Below are positions 1 through 9,886 of a stretch of DNA of 64,000 nt, piece by piece; within the stretch, counting starts at the first letter, position 1, and each line of letters starts with the position of its first letter. The notes under the pieces are model-generated. The model ran no database searches. It saw only the letters and a list, made by a program, of their open reading frames with translations, and was not told the DNA's origin. The translations under genes were made by a program, and so were the position numbers. This DNA comes from Bacteroidetes bacterium ADurb.Bin037 (GTDB lineage Bacteria > Bacteroidota > Bacteroidia > Bacteroidales > UBA932), in NCBI GenBank assembly GCA_002071175.1, contig MWER01000016.1, positions 62,001-126,000 on the forward strand. The letters run 5' to 3'.

Positions 1-2
1 TT

Positions 3-119
3 GTACCTGAAGACAGAATAGTCGGCAACCCCGTGATCGTATGGTTTTCTACAGACAAGCATAAACCTTTCCCGTCGAATATCCGTTGGGATCGCATACT
101 AAAGTTCAGGTTTAAATAA
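3..119 (+). CDS. lepB: Signal peptidase I, C-terminal end (partial)
   Basis: The first 38 codons are the end of a gene that starts left of the window. The translation begins VPEDRIVGNPV and ends IRWDRILKFRFK. The [VL]PEDxIVG...W and IRWxRIxK patterns are typical of the last conserved box and tail of Bacteroidota type I signal peptidases, which cleave signal peptides from exported proteins at the inner membrane. The catalytic Ser and Lys lie outside the window, so the call rests on the tail only. The next gene, rpmB, starts 74 nt later behind its own promoter. Confidence 0.65.
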   Translation, partial: VPEDRIVGNPVIVWFSTDKHKPFPSNIRWDRILKFRFK

Positions 120-121
120 AT

Positions 122-152
122 TTTGGGTTTCCAAAAAAAATGCAGATATTTG
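122..152 (+). promoter_or_regulatory. Promoter of the rpmB-rpmG-DUF4295 operon
   Basis: TTTG at 122-125, a 19-nt spacer and GATATTTG at 145-152 fit the Bacteroidota promoter (TTTG / TAnnTTTG) with one mismatch at the first base of the -7 element. It would give a leader of roughly 35 nt before rpmB. No Shine-Dalgarno sequence is seen in that leader, as is usual for the phylum. Confidence 0.5.
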
Positions 153-193
153 CATCCCTTTAAAAATGAATAAATCACAAAATTATATATATC

Positions 194-436
194 ATGGCAC
201 GGGTTTGTCAAGTTACAGGTAAGAAGAGAATGGTAGGGAACAATGTGTCTCACTCAAAACGCCGCACCAAACGTGAATTTGCCCCAAATTTAAAAACCAA
301 GCGTTTCTGGTCGGAGGAAGAAGGACGTTTCATTACTTTGAAGGTTTCTGCCGCCGGGATCCGCACCATTAATAAAAAGGGTCTGGCTGCCACCCTGAAG
401 GCTTCCAGGGAAAAAGGTTTGATTGACATAGTTTAA
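194..436 (+). CDS. rpmB: 50S ribosomal protein L28
   Basis: An 80-residue basic protein with the L28 signature: start [11 protein letters not shown], then [13 protein letters not shown] and a C-terminal part with [15 protein letters not shown]28 sits at the E-site side of the large subunit. Length is normal for the family. It is first in a compact operon with rpmG (11 nt downstream) and a DUF4295 gene, an order commonly seen in Bacteroidota. The ATG start follows the promoter by about 40 nt and no other start fits. Confidence 0.95.
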   Translation: MARVCQVTGKKRMVGNNVSHSKRRTKREFAPNLKTKRFWSEEEGRFITLKVSAAGIRTINKKGLAATLKASREKGLIDIV

Positions 437-447
437 TATTTGGTCTT

Positions 448-630
448 ATGGCAAAGAAAGAGAATAGAGTACAGATCATACTGGAATGTACGGAACAGAA
501 AGAAAGTGGCGTTCCCGGGATGTCCCGTTACATCACCACCAAGAATAAGAAGAATACCACACAACGTCTGGAACGCAAAAAATACAATCCTTTCCTGAAG
601 AAAGTGACCCTTCACAGAGAAATCAAATAG
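448..630 (+). CDS. rpmG: 50S ribosomal protein L33
   Basis: A 60-residue basic protein, [18 protein letters not shown]..., ending [17 protein letters not shown], which is the typical L33 core and tail. Only one cysteine is present (in ILECTEQK), so the two CxxC knuckles of the zinc-binding form are absent. This is the zinc-independent C-minus type. It lies 11 nt after rpmB and 15 nt before the DUF4295 gene and is almost certainly co-transcribed with both. Confidence 0.95.
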   Translation: MAKKENRVQIILECTEQKESGVPGMSRYITTKNKKNTTQRLERKKYNPFLKKVTLHREIK

Positions 631-645
631 TAAAAAAAGACAATT

Positions 646-804
646 ATGGCAAAGAAAGCAGTTGCAAGACTGAAAGATAGAACGGTAAGCAAAGGCAGTA
701 TAAAGTGCATTCGCATGGTCCGCTCAGAGCGCACCGGAGCTTATATATTCCAGGAAGACATTATTCCTGTAGAAAAGGAAAAGGAATTCTTTGCAGCAAA
801 ATAA
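646..804 (+). CDS. DUF4295 small basic protein, probable ribosome component
   Basis: A 52-residue basic protein (MAKKAVARLKDRTVSKGS..., ending EKEKEFFAAK). I recognise it as DUF4295, a family limited to Bacteroidota and found directly after rpmB-rpmG. The MAKK start, high Lys/Arg content, tight spacing to rpmG (15 nt) and shared terminator suggest a ribosome-bound protein. From memory, ribosome structures from this phylum contain extra small proteins of this kind, but I could not check that this family is one of them. The intrinsic terminator begins 24 nt after its stop codon. Confidence 0.8.
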   Translation: MAKKAVARLKDRTVSKGSIKCIRMVRSERTGAYIFQEDIIPVEKEKEFFAAK

Positions 805-828
805 GAACTGCATAGATAATATAAAAGG

Positions 829-860
829 AGACCGGACTGCAAAGCCGGTCTTTTTTTTTT
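829..860 (+). terminator. Intrinsic terminator of the rpmB operon
   Basis: AGACCGG at 829-835 pairs perfectly with CCGGTCT at 845-851 across a 9-nt loop and runs into about ten T (851-860). It ends the ribosomal operon and shows that the ftsY reading frame must start downstream, not at the in-frame ATG at 791 inside the DUF4295 gene. Confidence 0.9.
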
Positions 861-891
861 GTCCGGCACCCTCATTTTTTATTTATATTTG
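858..891 (+). promoter_or_regulatory. Promoter of ftsY, near-leaderless
   Basis: A perfect -7 element TATATTTG at 884-891 is preceded by TTTG at 858-861 (22-nt spacer, slightly long). The ftsY ATG begins 7 nt after the -7 element, so the predicted transcript has almost no leader. The TTTG overlaps the T-run of the upstream terminator. Confidence 0.6.
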
Positions 892-898
892 TACTCTT

Positions 899-1822
899 AT
901 GCAGACAGATGAGATTCTTAATAAAGGGCTGGAAAAGACAAAAAAGGGGTTATTCAGCCGTCTATCCAGGGCCGTACTGGGCCGTTCAAAAGTGGACGAC
1001 CAGGTCTTGGATGATTTGGAAGAAGCCCTTATAGCCTCGGACGTGGGGGTGGATACGACACTCAGGATAATCGACAGGATCGAGGAACGTGTTCGCCGCG
1101 ATAAATATGTAAACACAGAGGAACTGAACAAATACCTGAAAGAAGAGATAGAAGCCCTCCTGATGGAGAACGAAGCCACCAACCAGGTAATTCCCTTTGA
1201 TTTTTCAAAAAAGCCTTTTGTGGTACTGGTGGTGGGAGTCAATGGAGTGGGCAAGACGACTACGATAGGAAAATTGGCGGCTCAGCTTAAGGCAGCCGGA
1301 AAGAAGGTAATGCTGGGAGCTGCCGATACATTTCGTGCTGCTGCCATTGAACAATTAACTATCTGGAGCGAGCGTGCCGGGGTCCTTCTTGTCAAGCAAG
1401 CGATGGGAAGTGATCCGGCGGCTGTAGCCTACGACTCTCTTGCTTCGGCTATTTCCCGCGATATGGATGTGCTCCTGATAGATACGGCAGGACGTCTTCA
1501 CAACAAAGTGAACCTGATGAACGAACTGTCAAAAATCCGCAAGGTCCTTCAAAAACTTATTCCGGACGCTCCCCATGAAGTTCTTCTGATACTGGACGGC
1601 TCTACCGGCCAGAATGCCTACCAGCAGGCCAAGGAATTTGCCAAAGCTACCGATGTGACAGCTCTGGCTGTTACTAAACTTGACGGGACGGCAAAAGGAG
1701 GAGTCGTTATTGGCATAAGCGATATGCTTCAGGTGCCTGTCAAGTTCATTGGTTTGGGAGAAGGTATAGACGACTTGCAGGTCTTTGATAAAAAAGCTTT
1801 TGTGGCAACATTATTTGAATGA
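899..1822 (+). CDS. ftsY: Signal recognition particle receptor FtsY
   Basis: A 307-residue SRP-type GTPase that docks ribosome-SRP complexes at the inner membrane for co-translational insertion. It has the N-terminal helical N domain (about 1-100), then the G domain: [10 protein letters not shown]-loop at 113-121, the DTFRAAA box at 143-149, DTAGR at 195-199 and the TKLDG guanine-specificity motif near 265. I chose the ATG at 899 ([10 protein letters not shown]). The longer frame from 791 runs through the preceding gene's end and terminator, and a promoter sits just before 899. The acidic A domain of enterobacterial FtsY is absent, as is common in this phylum. Confidence 0.95.
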   Translation: MQTDEILNKGLEKTKKGLFSRLSRAVLGRSKVDDQVLDDLEEALIASDVGVDTTLRIIDRIEERVRRDKYVNTEELNKYLKEEIEALLMENEATNQVIPFDFSKKPFVVLVVGVNGVGKTTTIGKLAAQLKAAGKKVMLGAADTFRAAAIEQLTIWSERAGVLLVKQAMGSDPAAVAYDSLASAISRDMDVLLIDTAGRLHNKVNLMNELSKIRKVLQKLIPDAPHEVLLILDGSTGQNAYQQAKEFAKATDVTALAVTKLDGTAKGGVVIGISDMLQVPVKFIGLGEGIDDLQVFDKKAFVATLFE

Positions 1823-1837
1823 TCATATAGTTATAAT

Positions 1838-4285
1838 ATGAAGATTCTGTACAATTGGTTGAAGGATTATCTTCCTTTGGACATGACCCCTGAGCAAACA
1901 GCCGAAGTGCTTACAAACATAGGATTGGAGGTTGAAGCACTGGAAATTACTGAAAGTTTGGCCGGTGGGCTGAACGGTGTGGTGACGGCCAGTGTCGTGA
2001 CCTGTCGTCGGCATCCGAATTCGGACCACTTATTCCTGACTACGGTAGATACAGGCAGCGGAGAACCGGTTCAAGTGGTATGCGGCGCTCCCAATGTGGC
2101 GGCAGGTCAGAAAGTTTTTTTGGCAACTGTGGGGACACAACTGACATTTACTGGTGGAGAACAGGTAAAGATCAAAAAAAGCAAGATTCGCGGAGAAGAG
2201 TCCTATGGAATGATCTGTGCCGAAGATGAGCTGGGGATAGGCACCTCACACGAAGGGATTATGGTGCTTCCGGAAGATACGCCGGTGGGAATCCCTGCTG
2301 CCGAATACCTGAATCTTCCCACTTATGCGGTTTTTGAGATCGCTTTGACTCCGAACCGGGTGGATGCCGCCTCGCATATAGGTGTAGCCCGTGACCTGGC
2401 GGCCTGGTATATGTCGCAGGGAAAGGAAGTTAAAGTAAAAATGCCCGATGTAGGTGCATTTCAGGATGACCCTTCCGGTTCAGGTGTACAGGTGGATGTA
2501 GAAGCTCCGGAGGCGGCACCGCGTTACAGCGGCATAACGTTAAATCATATCAAAGTCGGACCGTCTCCTGCCTGGATGCAGGATCGTCTTAGGATGACCG
2601 GGATCCGTCCCATTAACAGCGTAGTCGATATAACCAATTATGTCTTACTTGAAACGGGTCAACCCCTTCATGCCTTTGACCGTAAAAGCATAGAAGGAGA
2701 TCGTGTTGTAGTTCGTTTTGCAAAACCCGGCAGCAGGTTTGTGACCCTCGATGAAACGGAACGTATCTTAGACGGAGAGGACCTGATGATCTGTAATGCA
2801 AAAGATCCCATGTGTATAGGCGGTGTATTCGGAGGAGTGAACAGCGGTGTAACCGAAGAGACCACCTCTATCTTTCTGGAATCTGCCTATTTCAATCCGT
2901 CTTATATACGCCGCACGTCCAAACGGCATGGACTGAAAACCGATGCAAGCTTCCGGTTTGAACGGGGGGCTGATCCCCATGCTACCGTATATGCCCTCAA
3001 ACGGGCCGTATTACTCATGCAGGAGATATGCGGTGCCAAGGTGGAAGGAAAGATGGTAGACCTGTATCCCGTACCCGTTCAACCCGCAGGGATTGCTCTG
3101 AATTACAACAGGATGTTCTCTATTATTGGAAAGAATATAGGAAAGACGGTCGTGGACAACATCTTGAAAGCGCTGGATATCAAAGTAATTGAACGGAAAG
3201 GAGATGATATGAGCGTGGAAGTACCCACATACCGGGTAGATGTACAACGGGAATGCGATGTGACGGAAGATGTGTTGAGGATTTACGGATACAACAACAT
3301 AGAGTTGCCGGAGAGGATAAGTTCTTCAATGGGACAGGTGCAGAAGCCGGAACCGTACAAGGTCAGGGAGTCGGTTGCCGATCGTCTTTCGGCAATGGGT
3401 TTTCGTGAGATCATGTGTAATTCACTGACCCGGGCCGATTATTACGAAAGACTGCTAACTTATCCTGCCCGGGCTACAGTGAGGATATTGAACCCGTTGA
3501 GCAGTGATCTGAATGCCATGCGCCAGACACTCTTGTGGGGAGGATTGGAGATCATTTCCTACAATATAAACAGGCAACAGTATGATCTTCGTTTTTTTGA
3601 ACAGGGCAATGTGTACCAATTTGACGGTAGGGGAGAGACACTTGAGGGTTATAGGGAACGCCAACGACTGGCCCTTTTTCTGACGGGTAATGACAGAACG
3701 CAAAATTGGCATACGCCTGCCCGTCCTGTAGATCTCTTTATGCTTAAGGCCTATGTGGAACATCTGGCAACGATCTATGGGCTGGATCTGTCGCGTATGG
3801 AATGTACCGTACCTCCCGAAGACCTGTTTGAAGAAGGTATCCGTTATACTGTCAGGGGTAAGGTGTTGGCAGATCTGGGACAGATTAGCAGGATGTGCCT
3901 GAAGATGCTGGACATCAAACAGAAAGTATTTGCAGCTGAGATTGACTGGGACCTTTTCTTCAATCTGATTCGCAACAACAGCACACAATTTACAGAGATG
4001 CCCCGTTATCCGGAAGTCCACAGGGATCTGGCCCTGATAGTAGACCGGGACGTGACATATGAACAATTGCATGTCATCGCTTTCAGGACAGAGAAAAAAT
4101 TGCTTAAGAAAGTAAGCCTGTTTGATGTCTATCAGGGCAAGGGTATTCCGGAAGGAAAAAAACAGTACGCCCTGAGTTTTGTGTTCCAAGATCCGCAAAA
4201 AACGCTGACAGATATCCATGTGGAACAGATAATCAGTCGCATGCTGAAAGCTTTCGGACAGGAGACGGGTGCAGTTTTAAGGTAG
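1838..4285 (+). CDS. pheT: Phenylalanyl-tRNA synthetase beta subunit
   Basis: An 815-residue subunit of the alpha2-beta2 enzyme that charges tRNA-Phe. Domains in order: N-terminal EMAP/tRNA-binding-like domain (about 40-150), B3/B4 editing region (about 210-390, with GRP-like INSVVDITNYVLLETGQPLHAFD), B5 domain (about 400-475), the catalytic-like core, and a C-terminal FDX-ACB anticodon-binding domain (last ~95 residues, with MPRYPEVHRDLALIVD). Length is full. It lies 15 nt after ftsY and probably shares its transcript. Its end overlaps the convergent tamB end by 9 bp. pheS is not in the window. Confidence 0.96.
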   Translation: MKILYNWLKDYLPLDMTPEQTAEVLTNIGLEVEALEITESLAGGLNGVVTASVVTCRRHPNSDHLFLTTVDTGSGEPVQVVCGAPNVAAGQKVFLATVGTQLTFTGGEQVKIKKSKIRGEESYGMICAEDELGIGTSHEGIMVLPEDTPVGIPAAEYLNLPTYAVFEIALTPNRVDAASHIGVARDLAAWYMSQGKEVKVKMPDVGAFQDDPSGSGVQVDVEAPEAAPRYSGITLNHIKVGPSPAWMQDRLRMTGIRPINSVVDITNYVLLETGQPLHAFDRKSIEGDRVVVRFAKPGSRFVTLDETERILDGEDLMICNAKDPMCIGGVFGGVNSGVTEETTSIFLESAYFNPSYIRRTSKRHGLKTDASFRFERGADPHATVYALKRAVLLMQEICGAKVEGKMVDLYPVPVQPAGIALNYNRMFSIIGKNIGKTVVDNILKALDIKVIERKGDDMSVEVPTYRVDVQRECDVTEDVLRIYGYNNIELPERISSSMGQVQKPEPYKVRESVADRLSAMGFREIMCNSLTRADYYERLLTYPARATVRILNPLSSDLNAMRQTLLWGGLEIISYNINRQQYDLRFFEQGNVYQFDGRGETLEGYRERQRLALFLTGNDRTQNWHTPARPVDLFMLKAYVEHLATIYGLDLSRMECTVPPEDLFEEGIRYTVRGKVLADLGQISRMCLKMLDIKQKVFAAEIDWDLFFNLIRNNSTQFTEMPRYPEVHRDLALIVDRDVTYEQLHVIAFRTEKKLLKKVSLFDVYQGKGIPEGKKQYALSFVFQDPQKTLTDIHVEQIISRMLKAFGQETGAVLR

Positions 4286-7200
4286 TTTCCACCATCTGCG
4301 CCATAATTGGCGGAAGGAATCAAATTCTTCCTGGTATACGAAACCGCCACCGCTCCTCTGGGTATTGTCAAGATAATTGGAATACTGGTCGGCGGCGTGG
4401 GAGAAGGCCTTCAGGCGGAATTTCCCCTTTTCATCAAGTTTCAGCTCAATGTCCACGTTTCCCACCAAGTCGTTTTCATTGCGGGTATAGGGATTATTAC
4501 CCATATTGCCATTGATAACTACCCTGTTGTTGAACAATCTTGTAGAGATGGCGACGTCAAAAATATTTCCGCTTTGTCCCGACTGGTAATTAAATCCCAC
4601 GTCAAGGGGTATGTTCAGTTGGGCAAAAATATTATTCAACTGGTTTGAGAGGATCTCTGTGGCATTGGAGTAGAGGATATTAGAGTTGTTCACTATGCCG
4701 GATTCCTGTTCCGGGATAAAACTGCTGGATACGAGTAAGGTTACGAACTGCCTCATTATTTTGTCATCGGTCGACAGGGCACTCTCGATCCGGGCCCTCG
4801 TCATAGGATCGATATCTTCCATTTCTATATTGAATCCCAGGGCGGGATTCATCAGGTTTCCCGACATCAGGATCTGGCAATCAACATCCCTGCGGTGTCC
4901 TACCATAGTGGTATCTGCAAGCAGGGTATTGAGCGAAGCTTTGGTTTTATAGGAGGCAGTCAGGTTGAGCTGTGTATTTTCTATATCTCCGTTAAAGGAG
5001 ATAGTTCCTCCCGGGATTATCTGGAACCGTTTCGATACGATCCCCTGAAGTCCGAAAAGATAATTGCCGCTTTCAACAGTGCAATCTCCTAAGATGGAGA
5101 ATGCGTTATCCCTGGGATCTACACCCAGGTTGATCAGACCTGTTCCCCTGGCCGATATGATATCGCCCGTCATCTTGTTGATTTCCAGCAATATTTCAGC
5201 ATCGGAGTTCAGTTCGGTCTTCATGTTAAAAGTCAATCTGGAGTTCTTGGTCTTTTTCTTCTGTTGTTCCAGAGCTGCCAGGGTATAGGGATCCCTTCCC
5301 GTGTAAATAACTTCCGGTTGGACAAATGTAAGCAGGCTAGTTTGTTTTGCCTGTGCAGCGGAAGATAACGGAATGTGTATGGTGGTACCCGGATCGGGAC
5401 GAACGGACAGATCCAATAAAATATCGTCCAGGGGTCCTTTGATCAGAAGACTGCCTGTAACGTAAGCTTTTCCGTAAAATACATCGTTATCCTTTTCTTC
5501 CAGATCAAGCCCCTGCAGGTTCACAAAGTTCATGTTCAAGTCAGCTGAGATGTTCCTAAAATGCTTGTATTTGAGTCCTCCCTGAACGATTGCATAATGT
5601 CCCCTTGAATCATAGAGCGTATCCTTGGGCAGGCTAAGGCCCTGGGAAGTCAGATGCACCGGTCCCGATAGGGAATAAGGGACTTTTGTATAATTTACTG
5701 TGAAATGAAGTTTGTCTACAGTGGTGTTGTCACTGATCAGATCCAGGGAAGGCAATTTTCCTGAAAGGAGCATATCTCCCGATATCTTTCCATGCACATC
5801 CGATACGAGATTATCCAAAAAAGGTGCAACCAGTGCAGCCTGGAATTCTTGGAAGGAAACTTTCAGGTCCATGTTCTTATCCGAAGGCCGGTAATAACCA
5901 GTCACAAGCAAAGGTATCTGTCCTCCGGGAAAGGTGGTGCTGGCGTTCAGTCTCAGATGTGCCGCAACGGGATCCCAAGAGCTTATCAGATGCAGATCCC
6001 CGGCCAACGTGTCGTTAACGTAAAGATCCCGGCCAATGATATTGGCAAAAAAACGCCTGTCACTGTAAAAGTCCGTCAAATGGCCCGTTCCTGTGAGTGA
6101 CCCCCTGAAAGTGAAAGGATATTTCGAGGGAAGCAATGTGTTGAGCAGGTTTACGTCAAACCTGGAAAGTTCCACAAAGAGCGTATCTCCCGGCGTTCTG
6201 GATATAGTCCCGTTAATCTTCAGTGATTCAGGCAGGTCCAGGCCGTTAGCATGTTGCAAGAGAACATCGTTCAAGGCAAGTTTACCTTCCGATACTACTA
6301 TGCTGTCCGAAGTAAGTGTCCATGTTTTACCGTTAACCACAATTTCCTCTGAGGAAAGTTGAGCCGTAATTACCGGAGATCGCTGATCTTCTTTTCTGGA
6401 AAAACGGAATACGGATCCCAGGCGGGCATAGTTTGCATTTCCGTTTTCTTTGTTGTATAACAAGTCAAGCAAGATGTTGTTGTCGCTTGCAGTAGCAGCC
6501 ATGTACAGCGTATCGGCCTTCAGCGGACCCAGAGCCACTTCACGGCACTGCAGATCCAGTTTAAGGTCTTCTTTGCCTGCCACGGCAAGCAGATCCAGAT
6601 CAGTCAGGTTGTGTTCCCTGTATCCCAGCCTTTCTGACGTTATGACCGAACGAATGCTGTCATTCCCGTAGTCTTTCAGCTGAAGGCTTGTTCCAGGCGA
6701 AATATAAAGGCCCGGCAGAAACAGTTCTTCAAAAAAGATACTGTTACGGACAGTCATCCCAAGGAACGAGCTGTCTGTCGGCAGACTGTCGCAGGGGAGA
6801 TCTCTCCCTGAAGTGAAATAAGCAGGAAGGTAATGGAAAAGATTCCTGGAAGCCAGACGTTTTAGAAAACTCAATAATCCTTCCGTGCCCGAATAATTTG
6901 CTTGGAGCGCATCGGAGTCAAGCATCACCAGCCTCGTTTTTTGATCTTCCGAACAGTTGCTTTCAAGGAAAAATGAGTCTAAGGTATGGGTGCCCTTCGA
7001 ATTAAGAAAGGATAACTCCCTTGCCGCAACGGTACCTTCAATATCCCCCAAGTTGTTGATACGTGAGAAATCTGCTTGAATTAAGCCGCTGAGCACGGCT
7101 AAACTATCGCTTTTATATAAATTTAGCCGGTTCAGGTCGGCATACACTATGTTGGCAAAAAAATTGGCTGCTGTTCCGGCAGTACGGGTAAGGTCGGCAC

Positions 7201-8740
7201 GACCCTGGATAAGAAAGTGTAAGTTGGGATCGGTTGCACTTATCCTTCCGTCAAACAGTCCGTTGCGGAGTTCTCCTTGCATTTTAAAGTCTCGGAAAAG
7301 GTAATCGTTGAAAACAAGACTTGTCAGGTAAAGTGTATCTATGGTCGCATTCAGTTTGCGGATGCCTCCCTTTCTGAATGTGGCACTGGCTTTGGTATAA
7401 AGAGAACAGTTCCCAAGTGCGGGATTACCGGTGAAAAGTCCGAGGTCCAGATTCCGGGTATCAATTATTCCGGAGAGCAGCACCCCGTCCGGAGATACAT
7501 TGCTGTTCATCACCATGTCTAGGGAAACGAACCCAAATTCCCCGTCCAGATTCCCGTCGACTGCAAAATCTGTAAGCAGTCCGGCCAGTCGTCCGTTAAA
7601 CCTGAAAGGAGTCAGACTACCGGCATTTTCTTCCAGAAATCTCACGTCTGTCCCGGCAATGGAATACAATATCCCGTTCAAATCATTCATATCGGAATGA
7701 ATGGAATCGATATTGACCTGCAATGTTGATTCTTCCACCAGAGGAAGTCCCCTCAGCTTAAATCCGCAAAGTATTTGAGTCCTGCCCGTTGCTGAACGTA
7801 TATCCAACTTTTCCGAACTCAGATTGCTCACAGTACCGGTAACTTTTCCCGTTGCCCGTAATGTAAGTATGAAGTCCTCAGGAAAGGACCGGGCGTAATA
7901 AGCAATGCTCTTGAACGAAAGATATGCATTGTCCATATCCAGCTCCATGACAACTTTGTTCAGATAATCGGAAAGATTCCGGGATGTTCCGTAATGCATC
8001 AAAAAATGGTGTGCGGTTATATAGGAGTGGTCGTCCTGAATTATCAGGTTCTTGACAAGCGCTTTCTCTTTATCTACTGTAACGTCTCCTTCCAGTTGCC
8101 GGATATGATACCCCGATCTTTCTATACCGGTCAGACGGTCCAGACGCGCAATCACCTTATTCTCAAAAAATCGGGCATCCCGTATATCAATAAAAATATT
8201 GCGGATATGCATATCTGAAAAATCAATGCTGTTAGGGTTGTGGTGTCTGCGGCTCGGATCCCTTTTGACCATATGAAAGGAAAAATCCTCGAGGTTTAGC
8301 CGGTCGGCCGTGATATTCCATTTAAAATGCTTCCCTGTGGTATCTTTATTTCCGGAGGCATGAAACATCGTTTTAATATTTGAGGTACTGTCCTGTGAAA
8401 TAAGATGGAAGGATCCACGCGAGATCAGAATACGGCGCAATTTAATCTTTTTTGAAAGGGGATTGATACCATTCAGCGTTACCGACACTTTGTCCGCATA
8501 CAACAATGTATCCGATGGGGCGGTCCTTAGTAGAAGGTCATTGATGATCAGTCTGTTGAACAACAGGAAGTTGACTTCTCCCACAGACACGTCTGCTCCT
8601 GTCGTTTCTGAAAGCCAGGTCGCGACCCTGCCGGTAAGCCGGCTCTGGACTGATGGTACCTGAACGACAATGGACAATCCCACCAGAGTAAGGACAATGA
8701 TGAAAAGCAGTGTACGCAGTATGTTCCGGAACGTCTTCAT
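4277..8740 (-). CDS. tamB: TamB-like translocation and assembly module protein
   Basis: A 1487-residue AsmA/TamB-type protein. An N-terminal membrane segment (about residues 9-27) anchors it in the inner membrane. The long middle is a beta-rich repeating region expected to form a periplasm-spanning groove. The C-terminal ~350 residues are the TamB (DUF490) domain, with GDCTVESGNYLFGLQGIVSKRF and a tail of alternating beta strands ending in aromatic residues. Family members move phospholipids or help insert outer-membrane proteins, usually with an Omp85 partner. An Omp85-like barrel occurs at the other end of the window but is not adjacent. It is divergent from tsaD (66 bp apart). Confidence 0.88.
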   Translation of the reverse strand: MKTFRNILRTLLFIIVLTLVGLSIVVQVPSVQSRLTGRVATWLSETTGADVSVGEVNFLLFNRLIINDLLLRTAPSDTLLYADKVSVTLNGINPLSKKIKLRRILISRGSFHLISQDSTSNIKTMFHASGNKDTTGKHFKWNITADRLNLEDFSFHMVKRDPSRRHHNPNSIDFSDMHIRNIFIDIRDARFFENKVIARLDRLTGIERSGYHIRQLEGDVTVDKEKALVKNLIIQDDHSYITAHHFLMHYGTSRNLSDYLNKVVMELDMDNAYLSFKSIAYYARSFPEDFILTLRATGKVTGTVSNLSSEKLDIRSATGRTQILCGFKLRGLPLVEESTLQVNIDSIHSDMNDLNGILYSIAGTDVRFLEENAGSLTPFRFNGRLAGLLTDFAVDGNLDGEFGFVSLDMVMNSNVSPDGVLLSGIIDTRNLDLGLFTGNPALGNCSLYTKASATFRKGGIRKLNATIDTLYLTSLVFNDYLFRDFKMQGELRNGLFDGRISATDPNLHFLIQGRADLTRTAGTAANFFANIVYADLNRLNLYKSDSLAVLSGLIQADFSRINNLGDIEGTVAARELSFLNSKGTHTLDSFFLESNCSEDQKTRLVMLDSDALQANYSGTEGLLSFLKRLASRNLFHYLPAYFTSGRDLPCDSLPTDSSFLGMTVRNSIFFEELFLPGLYISPGTSLQLKDYGNDSIRSVITSERLGYREHNLTDLDLLAVAGKEDLKLDLQCREVALGPLKADTLYMAATASDNNILLDLLYNKENGNANYARLGSVFRFSRKEDQRSPVITAQLSSEEIVVNGKTWTLTSDSIVVSEGKLALNDVLLQHANGLDLPESLKINGTISRTPGDTLFVELSRFDVNLLNTLLPSKYPFTFRGSLTGTGHLTDFYSDRRFFANIIGRDLYVNDTLAGDLHLISSWDPVAAHLRLNASTTFPGGQIPLLVTGYYRPSDKNMDLKVSFQEFQAALVAPFLDNLVSDVHGKISGDMLLSGKLPSLDLISDNTTVDKLHFTVNYTKVPYSLSGPVHLTSQGLSLPKDTLYDSRGHYAIVQGGLKYKHFRNISADLNMNFVNLQGLDLEEKDNDVFYGKAYVTGSLLIKGPLDDILLDLSVRPDPGTTIHIPLSSAAQAKQTSLLTFVQPEVIYTGRDPYTLAALEQQKKKTKNSRLTFNMKTELNSDAEILLEINKMTGDIISARGTGLINLGVDPRDNAFSILGDCTVESGNYLFGLQGIVSKRFQIIPGGTISFNGDIENTQLNLTASYKTKASLNTLLADTTMVGHRRDVDCQILMSGNLMNPALGFNIEMEDIDPMTRARIESALSTDDKIMRQFVTLLVSSSFIPEQESGIVNNSNILYSNATEILSNQLNNIFAQLNIPLDVGFNYQSGQSGNIFDVAISTRLFNNRVVINGNMGNNPYTRNENDLVGNVDIELKLDEKGKFRLKAFSHAADQYSNYLDNTQRSGGGFVYQEEFDSFRQLWRRWWKLP

Positions 8741-8806
8741 AAATGATCCTCAAACTTACAAAGTTACAAAAAAAATACCCACATTTGCAGTATAACCGAA
8801 AGCACA

Positions 8807-9865
8807 ATGGCTTATATTTTAGGAATAGAATCTTCCTGTGACGATACGTCAGCGGCAGTACTGCATGACACACTTTTACTTTCAAATGTAATGGCTTCAC
8901 AGGATGTACACAAGAAGTACGGCGGGGTGGTCCCGGAGTTGGCCAGCCGGGCACATCAGCAGAATATAGTTCCTGTTGTGAGTCAGGCCCTGGAAATTGC
9001 CGGGATTGGTGTAGGAGATATAGATGCCATTGCTTTTACCCGTGGACCGGGTTTGCTGGGATCACTTCTGGTGGGGACTTCGTTCGCAAAAGGTCTGTCC
9101 CTGGCAACAAAAGCCCCGTTAATAGAAGTAAACCATCTGACAGGTCATGTATTAAGTCACTTTATAGATACCGTATCCGCAAATGGAGCGGAAACGGGGA
9201 CGGGGATTGTCCGGGTGCGTAAACCGGAATTCCCATTTCTGTGTCTTCTTGTTTCGGGCGGACATACACAGATTCTGAAGGTCAATGCGCCCCTCTGGTT
9301 CGAGATCCTGGGGCAGACCATTGACGATGCGGTCGGAGAGGCATTTGACAAAGGAGCCAAACTTCTGGGTCTCGAATACCCGGGTGGTCCCCATATTGAC
9401 AGACTTGCCCGTGAAGGAGATCCCCAAAGATTTGCATTTGCCAGGCCACATATAAATGGTCTGGATTTCAGTTTCAGCGGCGTAAAGACATCTTTCCTGT
9501 ATTTTTTAAGGGATCGGCAGGCGGAAGATCCGCACTTTATTGCCGACAACAAAGCCCACCTTGCAGCAGGCCTTCAGGAAACCCTCATAGATATCCTTAT
9601 GGAAAAAGTGATCCGGGCGGTTAAATCTACCGGGATCAATCGCGTGGCTTTGGCAGGTGGCGTCTCGGCCAACAGCGGACTTCGGAACAGAATGGTCATG
9701 GAAGCAAAGAAAAGACACTGGGACATTTTCATTCCGCCTTTGTCCTTTACTACCGACAATGCGGCCATGATAGCCGTTACAGGTTACTACAAATGGCTGG
9801 AAGGCAGAACTGCCGGACTGGACATTGTTCCGGTCACAAGAAGCAGTCTCATGTCCGAAAGATGA
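8807..9865 (+). CDS. tsaD: tRNA threonylcarbamoyladenosine transferase TsaD
   Basis: A 352-residue ASKHA-fold enzyme that transfers the threonylcarbamoyl group from TC-AMP to A37 of ANN-decoding tRNAs, with TsaB and TsaE. Visible motifs: GIESSCDDTSAAV at 6-18, the metal-binding pair H110 and H114 in NHLTGHVLSH, FLCLLVSGGHT, the GEAFDKGAK and YPGGPHID region, and the C-terminal TTDNAAMIA carrying the last metal ligand. Length is standard. It is divergent from tamB. A weak -7-like element (CACATTTG) lies about 20 nt before the ATG. Confidence 0.97.
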   Translation: MAYILGIESSCDDTSAAVLHDTLLLSNVMASQDVHKKYGGVVPELASRAHQQNIVPVVSQALEIAGIGVGDIDAIAFTRGPGLLGSLLVGTSFAKGLSLATKAPLIEVNHLTGHVLSHFIDTVSANGAETGTGIVRVRKPEFPFLCLLVSGGHTQILKVNAPLWFEILGQTIDDAVGEAFDKGAKLLGLEYPGGPHIDRLAREGDPQRFAFARPHINGLDFSFSGVKTSFLYFLRDRQAEDPHFIADNKAHLAAGLQETLIDILMEKVIRAVKSTGINRVALAGGVSANSGLRNRMVMEAKKRHWDIFIPPLSFTTDNAAMIAVTGYYKWLEGRTAGLDIVPVTRSSLMSER

Positions 9866-9886
9866 ACAGGTATGAATTGATCAGGA

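Noticed and set aside
791..898. N-terminal extension of FtsY
   Set aside because: It overlaps the end of the DUF4295 gene and crosses a strong terminator and the ftsY promoter, and its residues are not conserved.
3455..4219. 254-codon open frame on the minus strand inside pheT
   Set aside because: Shadow frame fully inside a well-supported gene; no recognisable domain or signal.
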